Source: Maratus speciosus (lineage: Eukaryota; Arthropoda; Arachnida; Araneae; Salticidae). Taken from it: a stretch of DNA of 64,000 nt. This document shows, piece after piece, positions 33,299 to 45,068 of this stretch. Position 1 is the first letter of the stretch. Every line of letters starts with the position of its first letter. The DNA is taken from NCBI GenBank assembly GCA_963932465.1, contig OZ010786.1, positions 443,164,619 to 443,228,618 on the forward strand, given 5' to 3'. The notes beneath the pieces were generated by a model. That model was not told where the DNA came from. It ran no database searches and saw nothing but the letters and a program-made list of their open reading frames with translations. The position numbers and the translations under genes are program-made.

Positions 33299-34045
33299 TC
33301 AATTTTGGCCTGTTTGACATGCGGTCGCGTTGATTGCAGCCCTATTCAGGTGATGGTAAAGCTTGCTCGTCGAGAGCCCTTCATTCTATGACGATGCATA
33401 CAGAGAAAACTGAACACGTCCGTAATTTTGTAAAATGGGGATGGGGGCCGGACGCGCAGGTTCATCATCTTCTTTATCCTCATCCGATTTATCAGTCGTA
33501 GTTACATCGGCGTTGATGTCATCCAGACTTTTGAGCTCGGAGGTGACTAGATTTTTGTTGATATTAATGAACGTGTCTAAATCGACAAATTCTTCCCATG
33601 CAGTTTCTTGTGTGCCTAATCAGTCTTCTTCAATATTAGGGTGCAAAGTTGACTCTTTATAAATTATGTCCTCGCTACTTCCGAAATCCGCTTTGCAAAA
33701 ACAATTTAAAATCGTCGTTAATGTGACACCCTCCCATGCTGCGGTAAGCATGTGCATAGTGTCGAGGGCTGTAATAAGATGACATTCATGACAAGAAGGG
33801 TTGCTGCCGTGTTCCATTTGGTGAAGCTATCGTTGTACTAGGCGAGTCTTGTAATGTACTTTGGCGTTGTTAAGTATTCCTTGGCTTATTGGCTGAGTGA
33901 CACTGGTCGAATTTTGAGGTAGAAATTCTACTTGAAGATTCTTCAGGCCTTCGTTATCTTTTGGATTTGCAGGACAGTTGTTCACAACAATAAGGGATGG
34001 CGCAATTTTTTCCCATACACCGGACAAAATTACGAACCCTTGTTG

Positions 34046-35671
34046 AAAAAAGTCCTTCCGGCCAGTGCCGGGAGGAAGAGGTAGCTTTCAAATACCTTAT
34101 TTTAAAAAAGCCAACTTATATTATTCGAACACACGAAGCTCAATTTAGTGGAAACCGAATATAGGAGATTCAATACTAATTTTTATCAATACTAAATCAT
34201 TATGAATGAGAATTTCACGAAATTAGTCAGCTTTATCCAAGCTGCTTTTATTTAAAGTAACTTATATTTGGCTGAGATTTTGATGTATACTATCCACATG
34301 CCTTCTTACATCGAAATAGGCGAATACGTGTGTTATCGCGTGACAAATACAAGATCGTTTCAAAATGTTAGCCATGCTAGAAATTCAAAGTGCTATAATA
34401 CAAACATTTTTTTAGATATAAACAAAAGAACAAATTTTCAGAAACAAAACTGCTCCGGAATCTTTGTATCAAGGCCAAACACATAAAAAAAATCTTTTTC
34501 ATTTTCCAATTTTTTAATACCTCATTTTGAATTTTAAATTTAATTTTTTTTAAATGGCAACCCTTTTGAAACAAGATGGCGAATGAATCTGGCCAACGAA
34601 CTCGGTCGAGACATTGGTATGTACTATGTACAGACCAAGTTACATCCAAATAGGTTCATAAATACGCCTGTTATCGCGTGACAAAAATCAGGACGTTTTA
34701 AAATGTCAGCCACAAGAGAAATTCAAAATGCTATTACTCAGCCATTTTTTTTTAGATATAGACGAAAGAAAAACTGTTCCGGAATCTTTGTATTAAGGTC
34801 AAACACATACAAAAAAAAATCTTTTTCATTTTCCAATTGTTTGGTATCTTATTTAAATTTTTTTATTTTTTAATTTTTTTAAATGGCCGCCATTTTGAAA
34901 CAAGATGGCGGATGAAGCTGGCCAACGAACTCGGTTGAGATATTTGTATGTACTATGTACACACCAAGGTACATCCAAGTCGGTTCATAAATGCGCCTGT
35001 TATTACGTGAGAAAAATCAGGACGTTTCAAAATGTCAGCCACGCTAGAAATTCAAAATGCTAGAACTCAGCCATTACTTAAGATATAGACGAAACAAAAA
35101 CTGCTCCCGAATCTTTTTATCAAGGTCAAACACATAAGAAGAAAATATTTTTTCAATTTTCAATTTTTGGTACCACATTTCAAATTAAAAATTTTTCTTA
35201 AAAATTTAAATGGCCGCCATTTTTAAACAAGATGGCGGGTGAAGCTGGCCAACGAACCCTGTCGAGACATTGGTATGTACTATGTACACACCGAATTACA
35301 CCCAAATCGGTTCATAAATACGCCTTTTATCGCGTGACAAAATTCAGGACGTTTCAAAATGTCAGCCACGCTAGAAATTCAAAATGCCATAACTCAGCCA
35401 TTTTTTAAGATATAGACGAAACAAAAACTGCTCCGGAATCTTTGTATAAAGGTCAAATACATAAGAAAAAATATTTTTCCATTTTTAATTTTTTGGTACC
35501 ACATTTCAAGTTTTAATTTTTTTTTTAAATTTTAAATGGCTGCCATTTTGAAACAAAACGGCGGATGAAGCTGGCCAACGAACTCGGTCGAGACATTGGT
35601 ATGTACTATGTACACACCGAATTACATCGAAATCGGTTCATAATTACGGGAGTTACAGTGTGACATAGGTC

Positions 35672-35709
<38 letters not shown>

Positions 35710-35833
35710 ATTTTGAACGGAGGGTGGTTTCGGGTTCTGGGGGTCATGATCGATGAAAATATACCAAAATTTTTTGAAATCGCTTTCCTCCGAACGGCTG
35801 CAATAGGTAGCTTTTTTGTAAAGAAAGCTACCT
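34046..35833 (-). mobile_element. Helentron/DINE-like element, family A, copy 3
   Basis: Reverse orientation. The 5' palindrome AGGTAGCTTTC...GCTACCT lies at 35805-35833, the GATCATGACCCCCAGAACCC block at about 35735, (TA)n at 35675-35707, then monomers with GTCTCGACCGAGTTCG-like cores near 35588, 35261, 34937 and 34612 plus a degenerate fifth near 34300. The 3' hairpin CCGGCCAGTGCCGG is at about 34057-34070. It interrupts the Tigger 1 transposase, whose reading continues on both sides. Confidence 0.85.
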
Positions 35834-36105
35834 AAAAGTTGCCCGTCATCCACGCTCTGTGCTGACTTCTGTACGGGAAGGGAAGATTCTTGACATTTTT
35901 AAAGCATCGCGGGTTTCATGATTTCCGTATGACCAGTAGCTTTAACTTGTCTGATCCATCAGAGTTGTCACCGAGCAAAAAAGTGGGACGGTCACTAGTT
36001 TACTCCCAGACATGTTTCCCCTTTCATTGCCATTGTTTTCTTGAGTGTCATTTTGTAAAAAAGCCCAAATTCGTCCACGTTGTAAATATCCCGGCTTTAG
36101 TTTTT

Positions 36106-37217
36106 AGGTGCGTTCGTAATTATATAAATACGTAGCACCTATAGTCGTCGTTCAGTCCGTCCGTCTGTCCGTCTGTCCGTCTGTCCGTCTGTCCGTCCGT
36201 CTGTCCGTCTGTCCGTCCGTCCGTCCGTCTGTCCGCATGTAACAGAGCAAAAACTACCCAACCGAATGGTCTGAAATTTCAAATATATAATTGTTGCAAA
36301 ATTTTGTCGAGCCATTTCAAATTTTATGAAAATCGGATGTATAGTTTAATTACAGGGACAGTCAAAAGTTTTTCTTTACATTACGGCCAATGGGAAAAAT
36401 TATTGCAAGTGCATTTTAATGATATTACAGTCTTCCGAATGATCTGAAATTTTAAAGATATAACTGTTGCAAAGTTTTGTCGAGCCATTTCAAATTTTAG
36501 GAAAATCGGATGCATAGTTTAATTACAGGGACAGTCAAAAGTTTTTCTTTACATTACGGCCAATGGGAAAAATCATTGCAAGTGCATTTTAATGATATTA
36601 CAGCCTTCCGAATGATCTGAAATTTTAAAGATATAATTGTTGCAAAGTTTTGTTGAGCTATTTCAAATTTTAGGAAAATCGTATGTATAGTTTAATTACA
36701 GGGACAGTCGAAAGTGTTCCGTTACATTACGGGGAAAGGGAAAAATTATTGCAAGTGCATTTTAATGATATTACAGCCTTCCGAATGGTCTGAAATTTTA
36801 AAGATATAATTGTTGCAAAGTTTTGTTGAGCTATTTCAAATTTTAGGAAAATCGGATGTATAGTTTAATTACAGGGACAGTCGAAAGTGTTCCGTTACAT
36901 TACGGGGAATGGGAAAAATTATTGCAAGTGCATTTTAATGATATTACAGCCTTCCGAATGGTCTGAAATTTTAAAGATATAATTGTTGCAAAGTTTTGTT
37001 GAGCTATTTCAAATTTTAGGAAAATCGGATGTATAGTTTAATTACAGGGACAGTCAAAAGTGTTCCGTTACATTACGGGGAATGGGAAAAAATTATTGGA
37101 AGTGCATTTTAATGATGTATCAGACTATGCGCTTTATGAAGTGCAAAAAAGTATACATTCAGTACAATATGGGGTGCAAAAAATAATTATAAAACTAGTT
37201 ATAGTACGAACGCACCT
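36106..37217 (+). mobile_element. Helentron/DINE-like element, family B
   Basis: The terminal 13-bp inverted repeat AGGTGCGTTCGTA (36106) / TACGAACGCACCT (ending 37217) encloses a 5' hairpin (AGGTGC...GCACCT within 30 bases). A (CCGT/CTGT)n tract lies at about 36149-36235. The shared block TGTAACAGAGC...ACCGAATGGTCTGAAATTT follows. Five monomers of about 173 bp have CGAATGATCTGAAATTT-like cores near 36263, 36436, 36609, 36783 and 36955. No protein. It sits inside the Tigger 1 pseudogene between its HTH and DDE regions. Confidence 0.85.
36149..36236 (+). repeat. (CCGT/CTGT)n microsatellite of family B
   Basis: About 20 tetranucleotide units of CCGT and CTGT. A shorter relative marks family C elements. 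Confidence 0.9.
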
Positions 37218-38408
37218 CATTTGCCACGTTTGACGAGCAATTTCCAACTTGTTTACAAGCTACGGGAGCAAATTTGTTTTCCAACAATCGACGTCTTCAT
37301 TGTTGAGAGCAGCTGACTCACCGCTGAATTCTACTCCGTGGCGAGCTTATCCATCCATTGAGGTATTGAAATCCAACAATCCCATTTTTGCAGCGACTTC
37401 AGAAACTTTATCTTGGATTAGCAGGCCGCTTATTGGGATATTCGTAAATCAAACTTTAACAAACCTCTCGTGGATGCTCTTCTTCATGTCCTCAAACTTG
37501 GCGGTTTTTATTTCCTTGTTCTTTGTTCCCCCAACAACAGCTTGATTAACAATGGCATCCCTCTTCTTTAACAAAGTTCTTAAAGTTGACTCCGATAAGA
37601 TTTTTTCTTTGGCGAATGCCGACTTATTAGACACATCCTGGGCATCGTACTGATTTGTAACTTCTCAGTGATGGAGAGAGCCTTTGTTTTAACATGTTTT
37701 GCTTTTCCCGCCATGGTATAGACTAGATTATAATTTTAAAAGGACAGGTGGATATCGTAGATTACATTCAATCGATAGTGACCCTCTTCTTTTTTCAGAT
37801 ATTACAATACTGAGCAGGCAGTGAATGAGAAGACTCGCGTGTTTAACCTGCGATTGCAATGCAGTCTAGCGGTTCGTCACAGCTCTAAGTTAGGAGGGGG
37901 CAGCACATTCTTTCACATTCGTGGCGCGAAAAGTTCGTTTTTTATCTTATTATTGGAGGAGACCTCTTTAGGCCTTTCTGGTCAGGGGAAAATCAGCAAT
38001 TTTGCTTATTTTACAATGCGCTCCAGAGCAGTAAAATTTTCTGTTTTCTCTCACTGTCCTGTTTGACTATACGAAGTAATCGCGGCCGGCAAAGAATTCT
38101 GCTTTAATCGGGAGAGGTTCAAATTGATATTTTTAGTAAAGCTATTCATGATTGCATTAAATTTTGACAGAAAAAAGCATTCATAGTTTAAAGAATTGTC
38201 GTATAAAATGCTTGGGAAAATATTCCTTCTAAAACCTCGTCACTTTCCAACCAAGCTCATTCGCCTATTAAACGTACATTTTTTCTAGCCAGGGACTGAT
38301 AAAATTTCGCGTATTAAGCGGGTTTTTTTTACATGCATAAGATAGGCGTATTTCAAGGGACCGAAGAAAATTCGCGTATTAAGCAGGGCGCGTTTTAACG
38401 GGGTTCGA

Positions 38409-38448
<40 letters not shown>

Positions 38449-38450
<2 letters not shown>

Positions 38451-38886
38451 CCAATAATTAAACATAACCTACCACCATCAAAAACCGTAATATTATGAAT
38501 TAAAGCTGTAAGAATATATATATAAAAAAAAAAGATTAAATAAATTATAAGAATTATTATGGAAGAAAAATAAGAAAGTGGACACCGACAAATAATGGAA
38601 AGGCTTATATATTGAATTACGTTTTCAAGGGCACAGAATTCAATGATATAAGCAAAATGGTAGTTTTCTGTAGGAAAAATAAGCTAAAGCTAAAAGTTAT
38701 TTTCCCCTGTGCCCAAACAACCATTAAAATCAAGTGAATTGATTAAAAATGAAAACAGAATAGAAACAAATAATATGAAATGGAAAAATCAATAAAACCT
38801 ATTTAAATATTTATAGGATATAAAATGAAATAATAAACACCATACCGATTAATATTTTAGAATAAATCCACGCGCACATGGCACCC

Positions 38887-38889
<3 letters not shown>
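38449..38889. other. Unclassified island between two (TA)n tracts
   Basis: About 440 bp of AT-rich DNA separates two (TA)n blocks inside family A copy 2. It is absent from copies 1 and 3, so it is probably a further insertion into the microsatellite. No terminal repeats or coding signal are clear. Confidence 0.4.
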
Positions 38890-38927
<38 letters not shown>

Positions 38928-40184
38928 CCTAAGTCACACTGTAACTCTCGTAATTATGAACCGATTTCGATGTAATTCGGTGTGTACATAGTATATACCA
39001 ATGTCTCGACCGAGTTCGTTGGCCAGCTTCATCCGCCGTTTTGTTTTAAAATGGCGGCCATTTAAAATTTTTAAAAAAAATTTAAAATTTGAAATGTGGT
39101 ACAAAAAAATTGAAGATGGGAAAATATTTTTTTTCTTGTGTATTTGACCTTTATACAAAGATTCCGGAGCAGTTTTTGTTTCGTCTATATCTTAAAAAAT
39201 GGCTGAGTTATAGCATTTTGAATTTCTAACGTGGCTGACATTTTGAAACGTCCTGAATTTTGTCACGCATAAAAGGCGTATTTATGAACCGATTTCGATG
39301 TAATTCTGTGTGTACATAGTACATACCAATGTCTCGACCGAGTTCGTTGGCCAGCTTCATCCGCCATTTAGTTTCAAAATGGCGGCCTTTTAAATTTTTT
39401 TTAAATTAAAATTTGAAATGTGGTACCAAAAAATTAAAAATGGAAAAATATTTTTTCTTATGTATTTGACCTTTATACAAAGGTTTCGGAGCAGTTTCTG
39501 TTTCGTCTATATCTTAAGAAATGGCTGAGTTATAGCATTTTGAATTTCTAGCGTGGCTGACATTTTGAAACGTCCTAATTTTTGTCACTTAATAACAGGC
39601 GTATTTATGAACCGATTTGGATGTACCTTGGTATGTACATAGTACATACAAATATCTCGACCGAGTTCGTTGGCCAGCTTCATCCGCCATCTTGTTTCAA
39701 AATGGCGGCCATTTAAAAAAATTTTAAAAATAAAAAAATTAAAATGATATACCAAAAAATTGGAAAATGAAAAAGGTTTTTTTTTTCGTATGTGTTTGAC
39801 CTTAATACAAAGATTCCGGAAAAGTTTTTGTTTCGTCTATATCTAAAAAAATGGCTGAGTAATAGCATTTTGAATTTCTATTGTGGCTGACATTTTAAAA
39901 CGACCTGATTTTTGTCACGCGATAACAGGCGTATTTATGAACCGATTTGGATGTAACTTAGTCTGTACATTGTACATACCAATGTCTCGACCAAGATCGT
40001 TGGCCAGCTTCATTCGCCATCTTGTTTCAAAAGGGTTGCCATTAAAAAAAATTAAATTTAAAATTTAAAATGAGGTATTAAAAAATTTGGAAAATGAAAA
40101 ATATTTTTTTTTTGTGTGTTTGGCCTTGATACAAAGATTCCGGAGCAGTTTTTGTTTCTGAAAATTTGTTCTTTTGTTTATATC

Positions 40185-40408
40185 TTAACACTTTAAGCAT
40201 CCTGCAGAATTTTCCATTCATGTTTAACGATTCGTAAAATAGTTGCTATGAATAGTATTGGTATAAAAAAATCATTTGATAACCTTACATATTTATTTGT
40301 CTTATTCACTTAAAAAAGTTAGCTTTAATATCAATTTTGTATTAAATCAGCCTTCTATTCCAAAAGTTACGTGACGGAAAAACACGGTTAGGACGCTTAA
40401 AGGGTTAA
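40185..40408. mobile_element. TTAA-flanked MITE inside a family A monomer
   Basis: TTAA at 40185-40188 and 40405-40408 flank a 216 bp insert with tips CACTTTAAGCATCCT and the complement of CCCTTTAAGCGTCCT. The neighbouring monomers read TATATCTTAAAAAATGGCTGAG without interruption, a direct empty-site control showing a precise TTAA insertion. Confidence 0.93.
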
Positions 40409-41274
40409 AAAATGGTTGAATTATAACACTTTGAATTTCTAGCATGGCTAACATTTTGAAACGATCTTGTATTTGTCATGCGATAACACACGTATTCGCC
40501 TATTTCGATGTAACAAGGCATGTGGATAGTATACATCAATACCTCGACCAAGTTCGCTGGCCAATTCATCAGCCATCTTGTTTCAAAATGGCAGCCATTA
40601 AATTAAAATATATATATATATATATATTTAAAGTGAGGTGCAAAAAAATTAGAAATTGAAAAAGGTTTCTTTCTTAAGTATTTGACCTTGATATAAGGAT
40701 TCAGGATCATTTTTTGTTTGTCTTTACCTTAAAAAATGGCTCGGATATAGCAGTTTCAATTTCTATTGTGTGTGACATTTTGAAAAATCTAATTTTTTGC
40801 ATGCGACAGCACTCGTATTTATCAACCGATTCCGATGTGAGTGAGCATGTGCACAGCAATTACTAAGGTCTTGACCAATTTTACTGGTTAGCCTCATCCA
40901 CCATGTTGTCTTAAAATGGCAGGCACTTTAAGAAATCGTCGAATTTGGCAGCGAAATGTAAGTTACTTTAAAGAAAAACAGCATGGATAAAGCTGACTAA
41001 TTTCGTGAAATTCTCATTCATTATATTGATAAAAATTAGTATTGAATCTCCTATATTCGGTTTCCACTAAATTGAGCTTCGTGTGTTTGAATGATATAAG
41101 TTGGCTTTTTTAAAATAAGGAATATAAAGCTACCTCTTTCGCCCGGCACTGGCCGGAAGGACTTTTTATATTATGCAATGAAATAAATAAACTTTAATAT
41201 CAGTCTTTTGTTAAATCTGCCTGTGAATTAAAAACGTACGTGAAGGAAAAACTTTAAGACGCTGAGAGGGTTAA

Positions 41275-41960
41275 AAATATCTCCAACGTACGCAAAGATA
41301 AATCCGAAAGTTTATGCTAAAACTTTTTAAGTGACTAAGTAAATAAAGAAACTAATAAAATGTAGAGAAATTCCAGCGAGATAGACAAAGTTGTCCGAGA
41401 AAAAAAAATAAAGATATTAATGTAAAAATGTAATCATACACGTATGTCTGTGTTGCAATGCAAAACCAGGTTAATCACATAAATCCGCAAATCGAATTTC
41501 TTAAATTGTACACAAAAACATGTTTGACTTTTTGCATGTGGCACAAAAATAACCTTTACTTTAGATTTTCTTCATGTAAGAAAGCAGAGAAGCTCAGTAA
41601 AAGGCTAAAAGAATTACTCAAAATTCATAATCATTGCTGTAATATCAAATAAAATATATTGAAATAAATCAACAATATCCTTATTTGTTATTGAGATTTT
41701 TACCTAGTTTAAAGATTTGTAGAAGTGATTATAAATTTTAAAATATAATTTTCTTCTTGAACATTTGGATTACTGCAACAAATTATTGTTATAAATTATC
41801 GCGCGTACAAAATGGGTATATAATATATACAAAGAGTACCAGTCAACCAAATGTGTGTCGCCTAATCCCGACTCTTCTGTATCTCCCAGCTTTTCCCTAT
41901 AACAAAAAATCCCTACAGGCGCAGGTAGATGTCGAAGTTAAGTACTAATTTCACCAACAA
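41275..41960 (+). repeat. Dispersed tandem unit, copy 4
   Basis: Shares CGCAAAGATAAATC, ATGTAAAAATGTAATCAT, GGTTAATCACATAA, GCAAATCGAATTTCTTA and TTTTTGCATGTGGCA with the others. Its end, TATATAATATATAC...CCAGTCAACC and GTGTGTCGCCTAATCCC, matches the parts of copy 3 that flank Tigger 2. Confidence 0.7.
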
Positions 41961-43319
41961 AAACTAAATCAAGATTAGAGATAAACCCAGTTTAACAATT
42001 TTATCTGGTCGTTTTTTACGAGTTTTTAATTTCATTTTTCTGTAAGAGCTGGTTTTATCAGAAACATGTAAAGGCGGTATTAAAAAATATACTTTTCCAC
42101 GCTCAACAACTCAAAATTTTCAGACAAAATTTCAGACTCATTTTTAAAAGTAAAAACATGAAGCGTTCTGACGGGATTTTTGAAGATTTTTGATTTCAAG
42201 ACGGGATTTTTGATTTGACATGTGTAATTTATTTTTCGTTCAATTAATTAGAACTTGATTTATAAACAATTATTTTCTCAGAATGACCATTTTTATCGTT
42301 TCCAGCACCATCGCTTCGGAAAATGTGTTTCAAAATGCCCACTTTGACAGCATTTTTAAAACATATATGTTGCCTTTTATCAGAAAATCAACCAATATGG
42401 CACATTATAAAGTTTCTGAATAGGAGAACCTTCCAACCGGATGCGTTTGAGAGCAAAAATGAATTTAAAAATGAGTCAGAAAATAACAAGTTTGGATTTG
42501 AGTACACCCTTAATACGATACTTTTTTCTTCAACCGGTATGTATATTTATTTTTTTTTCTGAAAGAATTGATCCCATCAAAAACTTGTCAGTATAAAAGT
42601 TGTAGATAATATTAAGAACATTTATAATAAATCTAAGCGGATTTGATATCTTGTGAATTGACGAAGTTATAAATTTTCTTCTTCTTCAACCTCCCTTTTT
42701 GTTTTGTTTTTTATTTGTTTTATTTATTTATTTATTTATTTATTTTGCAGTAAGAGTTGGTTTTATCAAAAACTTGTCTGCATGAAGGTTGTAGATAATA
42801 CTAAGAAGATTTATAATAAATTTAATTGGTTTTGATATCTTAAGAACAAACGAAGTAATGATTTTTTTCTCACTAAAACCCTATTTTTCCGCCCCTTCAA
42901 CCCATTTTTAATTTTATCAAAAATCTGCCATACATAGATTTTTGGCCCTTTTTTTGAAGTAATAAAAAAGTTAAACTGATATAATATGTATATAATTAAG
43001 AAGTTATGGGTGTTTTTCAGTTTTCACAAAACCCCTCCCTATTTGAAACTTCTTGATCCGATTTTGCCCATTAACGAACTTTACAGATATTTTTTGCCTC
43101 TTGATTTTATGCAATAGTTTAGAAGAGATTTGTGCAGAATTATGGAAGTTATCTTGTCCCTAAAAAAGTGATATATATAGATAGATAGATGGATAAAGTT
43201 TTGAACTGGGGGTGGTTTGGGGATCTAGGGATCATGATCGGCGTAGATCTGCAAAACTGTTTCAGAAATTCCAACAAAGGCGGAAATGTAATAGGTAGTA
43301 ATTCTTACGAAATCTACCT
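41961..43319 (-). mobile_element. Diverged Helentron/DINE-like element, subfamily A2
   Basis: Reverse orientation. The 5' end at 43319 (AGGTAGATTTCGTAAGAATT...CTACCTAT) and the block GATCATGATCCCTAGATCCCCAAACCACC match family A. A TCTATC-type tract replaces (TA)n at about 43172-43190. Internal monomers are different: AACTTGTC...TAGATAAT...TTATAATAAAT occurs near 42580 and 42755, and GGTTTTATCA also near 42050. The 3' limit is uncertain. Confidence 0.55.
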
Positions 43320-43478
43320 AAAAGGAGAGTAACCTCGCGTGAGTCCACACATCCGTGATAGACGCCGCAACTCTTGTATTTCTTTTAATTATCGAAAGAT
43401 GGCAGTCAGACGCGCAGTATAGGTGCGAAATGACATTACTTTAACGTACAGCGTGAATTCCATTTCGATGTTTACTTG

Positions 43479-45068
43479 TACAGTGCGTGTCAAAAGTAAA
43501 TAGAAAGGCGATTTTTTGAAATAACAGTTCAAAAAATAAAGCAATAATCGTGAAAAAATAATTAGCACATAGAATCACACTATAAGTTTATTACAATAGA
43601 GAAATATCAGGTTTATTGCACAGGTTGTTTGTAAAAAAATAAAATTAAAAATAACCTGTCTCAAAAATATATGGACAATGAAAAGAATCGCTATTACCGC
43701 CGTATCAAAAATTTTGCATATTTTGCGTTCTGTACATGTAATGTAACCACTTTGAAAAATAAAATCCCTGCTCGTTCTTCATCTTCAATTCTCGAATGTT
43801 GAAAAATATCTCGCAATGTTCAATTCTTTGCAGTTTATACAGCCAAAATTTGGCTTTTAGAGGCTCAAAACATTACAAATTTCCGATACTGCTAAACAGA
43901 GGTAGTGTAGAAGATCTGTAATTTGTGAAATTTATCGAAAGGTGACAATGCTATTGCAAAAAAGCTTTCAGATCGACCAAGAAAACAACCTCAGCGACAA
44001 GATACAGAGATTTTTCGAGCCATTTCAAACTATAACAAGTCTGTTCTTGAATTTCTGAGGGCTTTAGGCTTTCCTATATCGGGATCTACTGATCACCATC
44101 GCATACTGGCATGCAATTTTTATAAATATTGCAGAATGTGTCGGAAACCTATGCTGAAATTGCATCTTAGAAAGGCACGCGTTCTCTGTGCTAAAAAACA
44201 CATAAATTGGACGGATGAATAGTTAAATGTTTTCTTCTGTGACGAAAAAGAAACAAACAATTTGGATGGTTCTGATAGCGAGGCAAAATATTGGTATGGT
44301 CTACGACGAGAATCTTACGCGTTCATGAGTTGACAATAAGGAGGGGGCTTTTATCATGGGCTGTGACGCGTTCTATTCCAGCGGAACAATGAATATTGCT
44401 TTTCTTAATTGTCGAAGGTGCTCAGAAGATTATAAAAATGTCCTCAAAATCAATCTACTTTTAATTGGAAATATCTTAGGAATAGGAAAACTGGAAATTC
44501 GGACAGGGTAATGCATCAATTCACACCTCCCACTCAAAAATAGCGTAGTTTACGCAGAATTAAAGTTATAGACTGTGGCCAAGAATTATTCCAGACCTGA
44601 AACCAATTGAAAATCTTTGGGGAGAACTTACACCATAGGTGTGAGCCCATTTTCGTGAATTTTAGACTATTCAGGAATTAAAGCAAGTTGTTGATTTGAA
44701 TTGGAATTGATGATTGGAATTGTTGATTGGAATTAGAGCATTGTTGTTTCTCTTTACTACAGCCTCACATTCTCCAAACACTAATTCGAAGCATTCCTAA
44801 TAAAATTTTGAAGATAATTCAAAGAGATGGATCCAAAACTTTAATTTAAATACAAAATACTCAAAAAATCCATATATTTTTGAGGCAGCCTATTTTGATT
44901 TAGATTTTTTTACAAAAATTCCGTCAAACTTATACTGTATTTCTTTTTTTTATAACAAACTTATGTTATGATTCCACATGCTTATTATTTTTTCCGTTAT
45001 TATTGTTGCATTTTTTGAACTGTTATTTAAAAAATTCGCCTATCCATATACTTTTGAGATGCACTGTA
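43479..45068 (+). mobile_element. Tc3-like DNA transposon, 1.6 kb
   Basis: TA at 43479-43480 and 45067-45068 flank inverted tips beginning CAGTGC. Matching is good inside too: AATAACAGTTCAAAAAATA on the left pairs with TTTTTTGAACTGTTATTTA on the right. The length is normal for Tc1/IS630-type elements, and a decayed transposase fills the interior. Confidence 0.88.
43760..44860 (+). pseudogene. Tc3-like transposase pseudogene
   Basis: Visible conserved pieces are LRKARVLCAKKHINWTDE (about 44165), then after an in-frame TAG the motif NVFFCDEKETNNLDG with the first catalytic Asp. GGGFYHGL-type sequence follows near 44345, then GQGNASIHTS (about 44500), where the family has QDNAxxH, so the second Asp is Gly. 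IPDLKPIENLWGEL (about 44600) keeps the acidic PDLNPIENLWG box. The N-terminal HTH region is only faintly visible. Multiple stops and frame changes make it inactive. Its orientation is plus. Confidence 0.8.

Larger units (their letters stand above)
33430..37714 (-). pseudogene. Tigger 1 transposase pseudogene, split by two insertions
   Basis: Starts at ATG 37714 (MAGKAKHVKTKALSITEKLQ), a CENP-B-type N-terminal helix-turn-helix; after a frameshift it continues with SNKSAFAKEKILSESTLRTL (37634 down). A Tc5-type HTH follows near 37440-37240 (IPISGLLIQDKVSEVAAKMG, then ARHGVEFSGESAAL). After family B (36106-37217) the DDE domain begins with SRDIYNVDEFGLF, first Asp intact. Then come SDGSDKLKLLVI and NPRCFKNVKNLPF. 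After family A copy 3 it resumes with SLIVVNNCPANPKDNEGLKN and TSVTQPISQGIL. In active relatives these read DNCPAHP and QPMDQG, so the second Asp is Asn and the third is Ser. An acidic C-terminus ends near 33435. Confidence 0.85.
31881..38413 (-). mobile_element. Tigger/pogo-like DNA transposon (Tigger 1), heavily nested
   Basis: Right tip in reverse complement CAGTCGAACCCCGTTAA (38411 inward) and left tip TAGTCGAACCCCGTTAA (31883 onward; first base C changed to T), flanked by TA. Several subterminal TTCGCGTATTAA repeats occur near both ends. A decayed transposase lies on the minus strand. Inserted within it are a mariner (32393-33296) and two Helentron-like elements (34046-35833, 36106-37217). 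Confidence 0.85.
31713..41167 (+). mobile_element. Helentron/DINE-like element, family A, copy 2, interrupted by Tigger 1
   Basis: The 5' part (31713-31880) has the terminal palindrome AGGTAGCTTTCATTACAAAAAGCTACCT, the GATCATGACCCCCA block and a (TA)n tract. The (TA)n is split by Tigger 1 (31883-38411) and by an unclassified 440 bp island. The element continues from 38930 with the shared block (GTAACTCTCGTAATTATGAACCGATTT) and six monomers of about 328 bp with GTCTCGACCGAGTTCG-like cores at 39002, 39331, 39656, 39985, 40550 and 40870. It ends with AAAGCTACCTCTTTCGCC and the hairpin CCGGCACTGGCCGG at about 41142-41155. Non-coding. Confidence 0.8.
31598..41274. mobile_element. TTAA MITE split by a Helentron-like element
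   Basis: The left half (about 31598-31712: ATTAAGCATG, TGTTTAATGATTCATAAAATA, TTGGCCTTACATGTTTATT) and right half (41168-41270: ACTTTAATATCAG, TTGTTAAATC, GACGCTGAGAGGG) together match the intact MITE at 40189-40404. The right TTAA is at 41271-41274; the left one is worn. The two halves are separated by family A at 31713-41167. Confidence 0.65.

Noticed and set aside
36149..36236. CRISPR-like or tandem spacer array
   Set aside because: Simple CCGT/CTGT microsatellite within a eukaryotic non-autonomous element.
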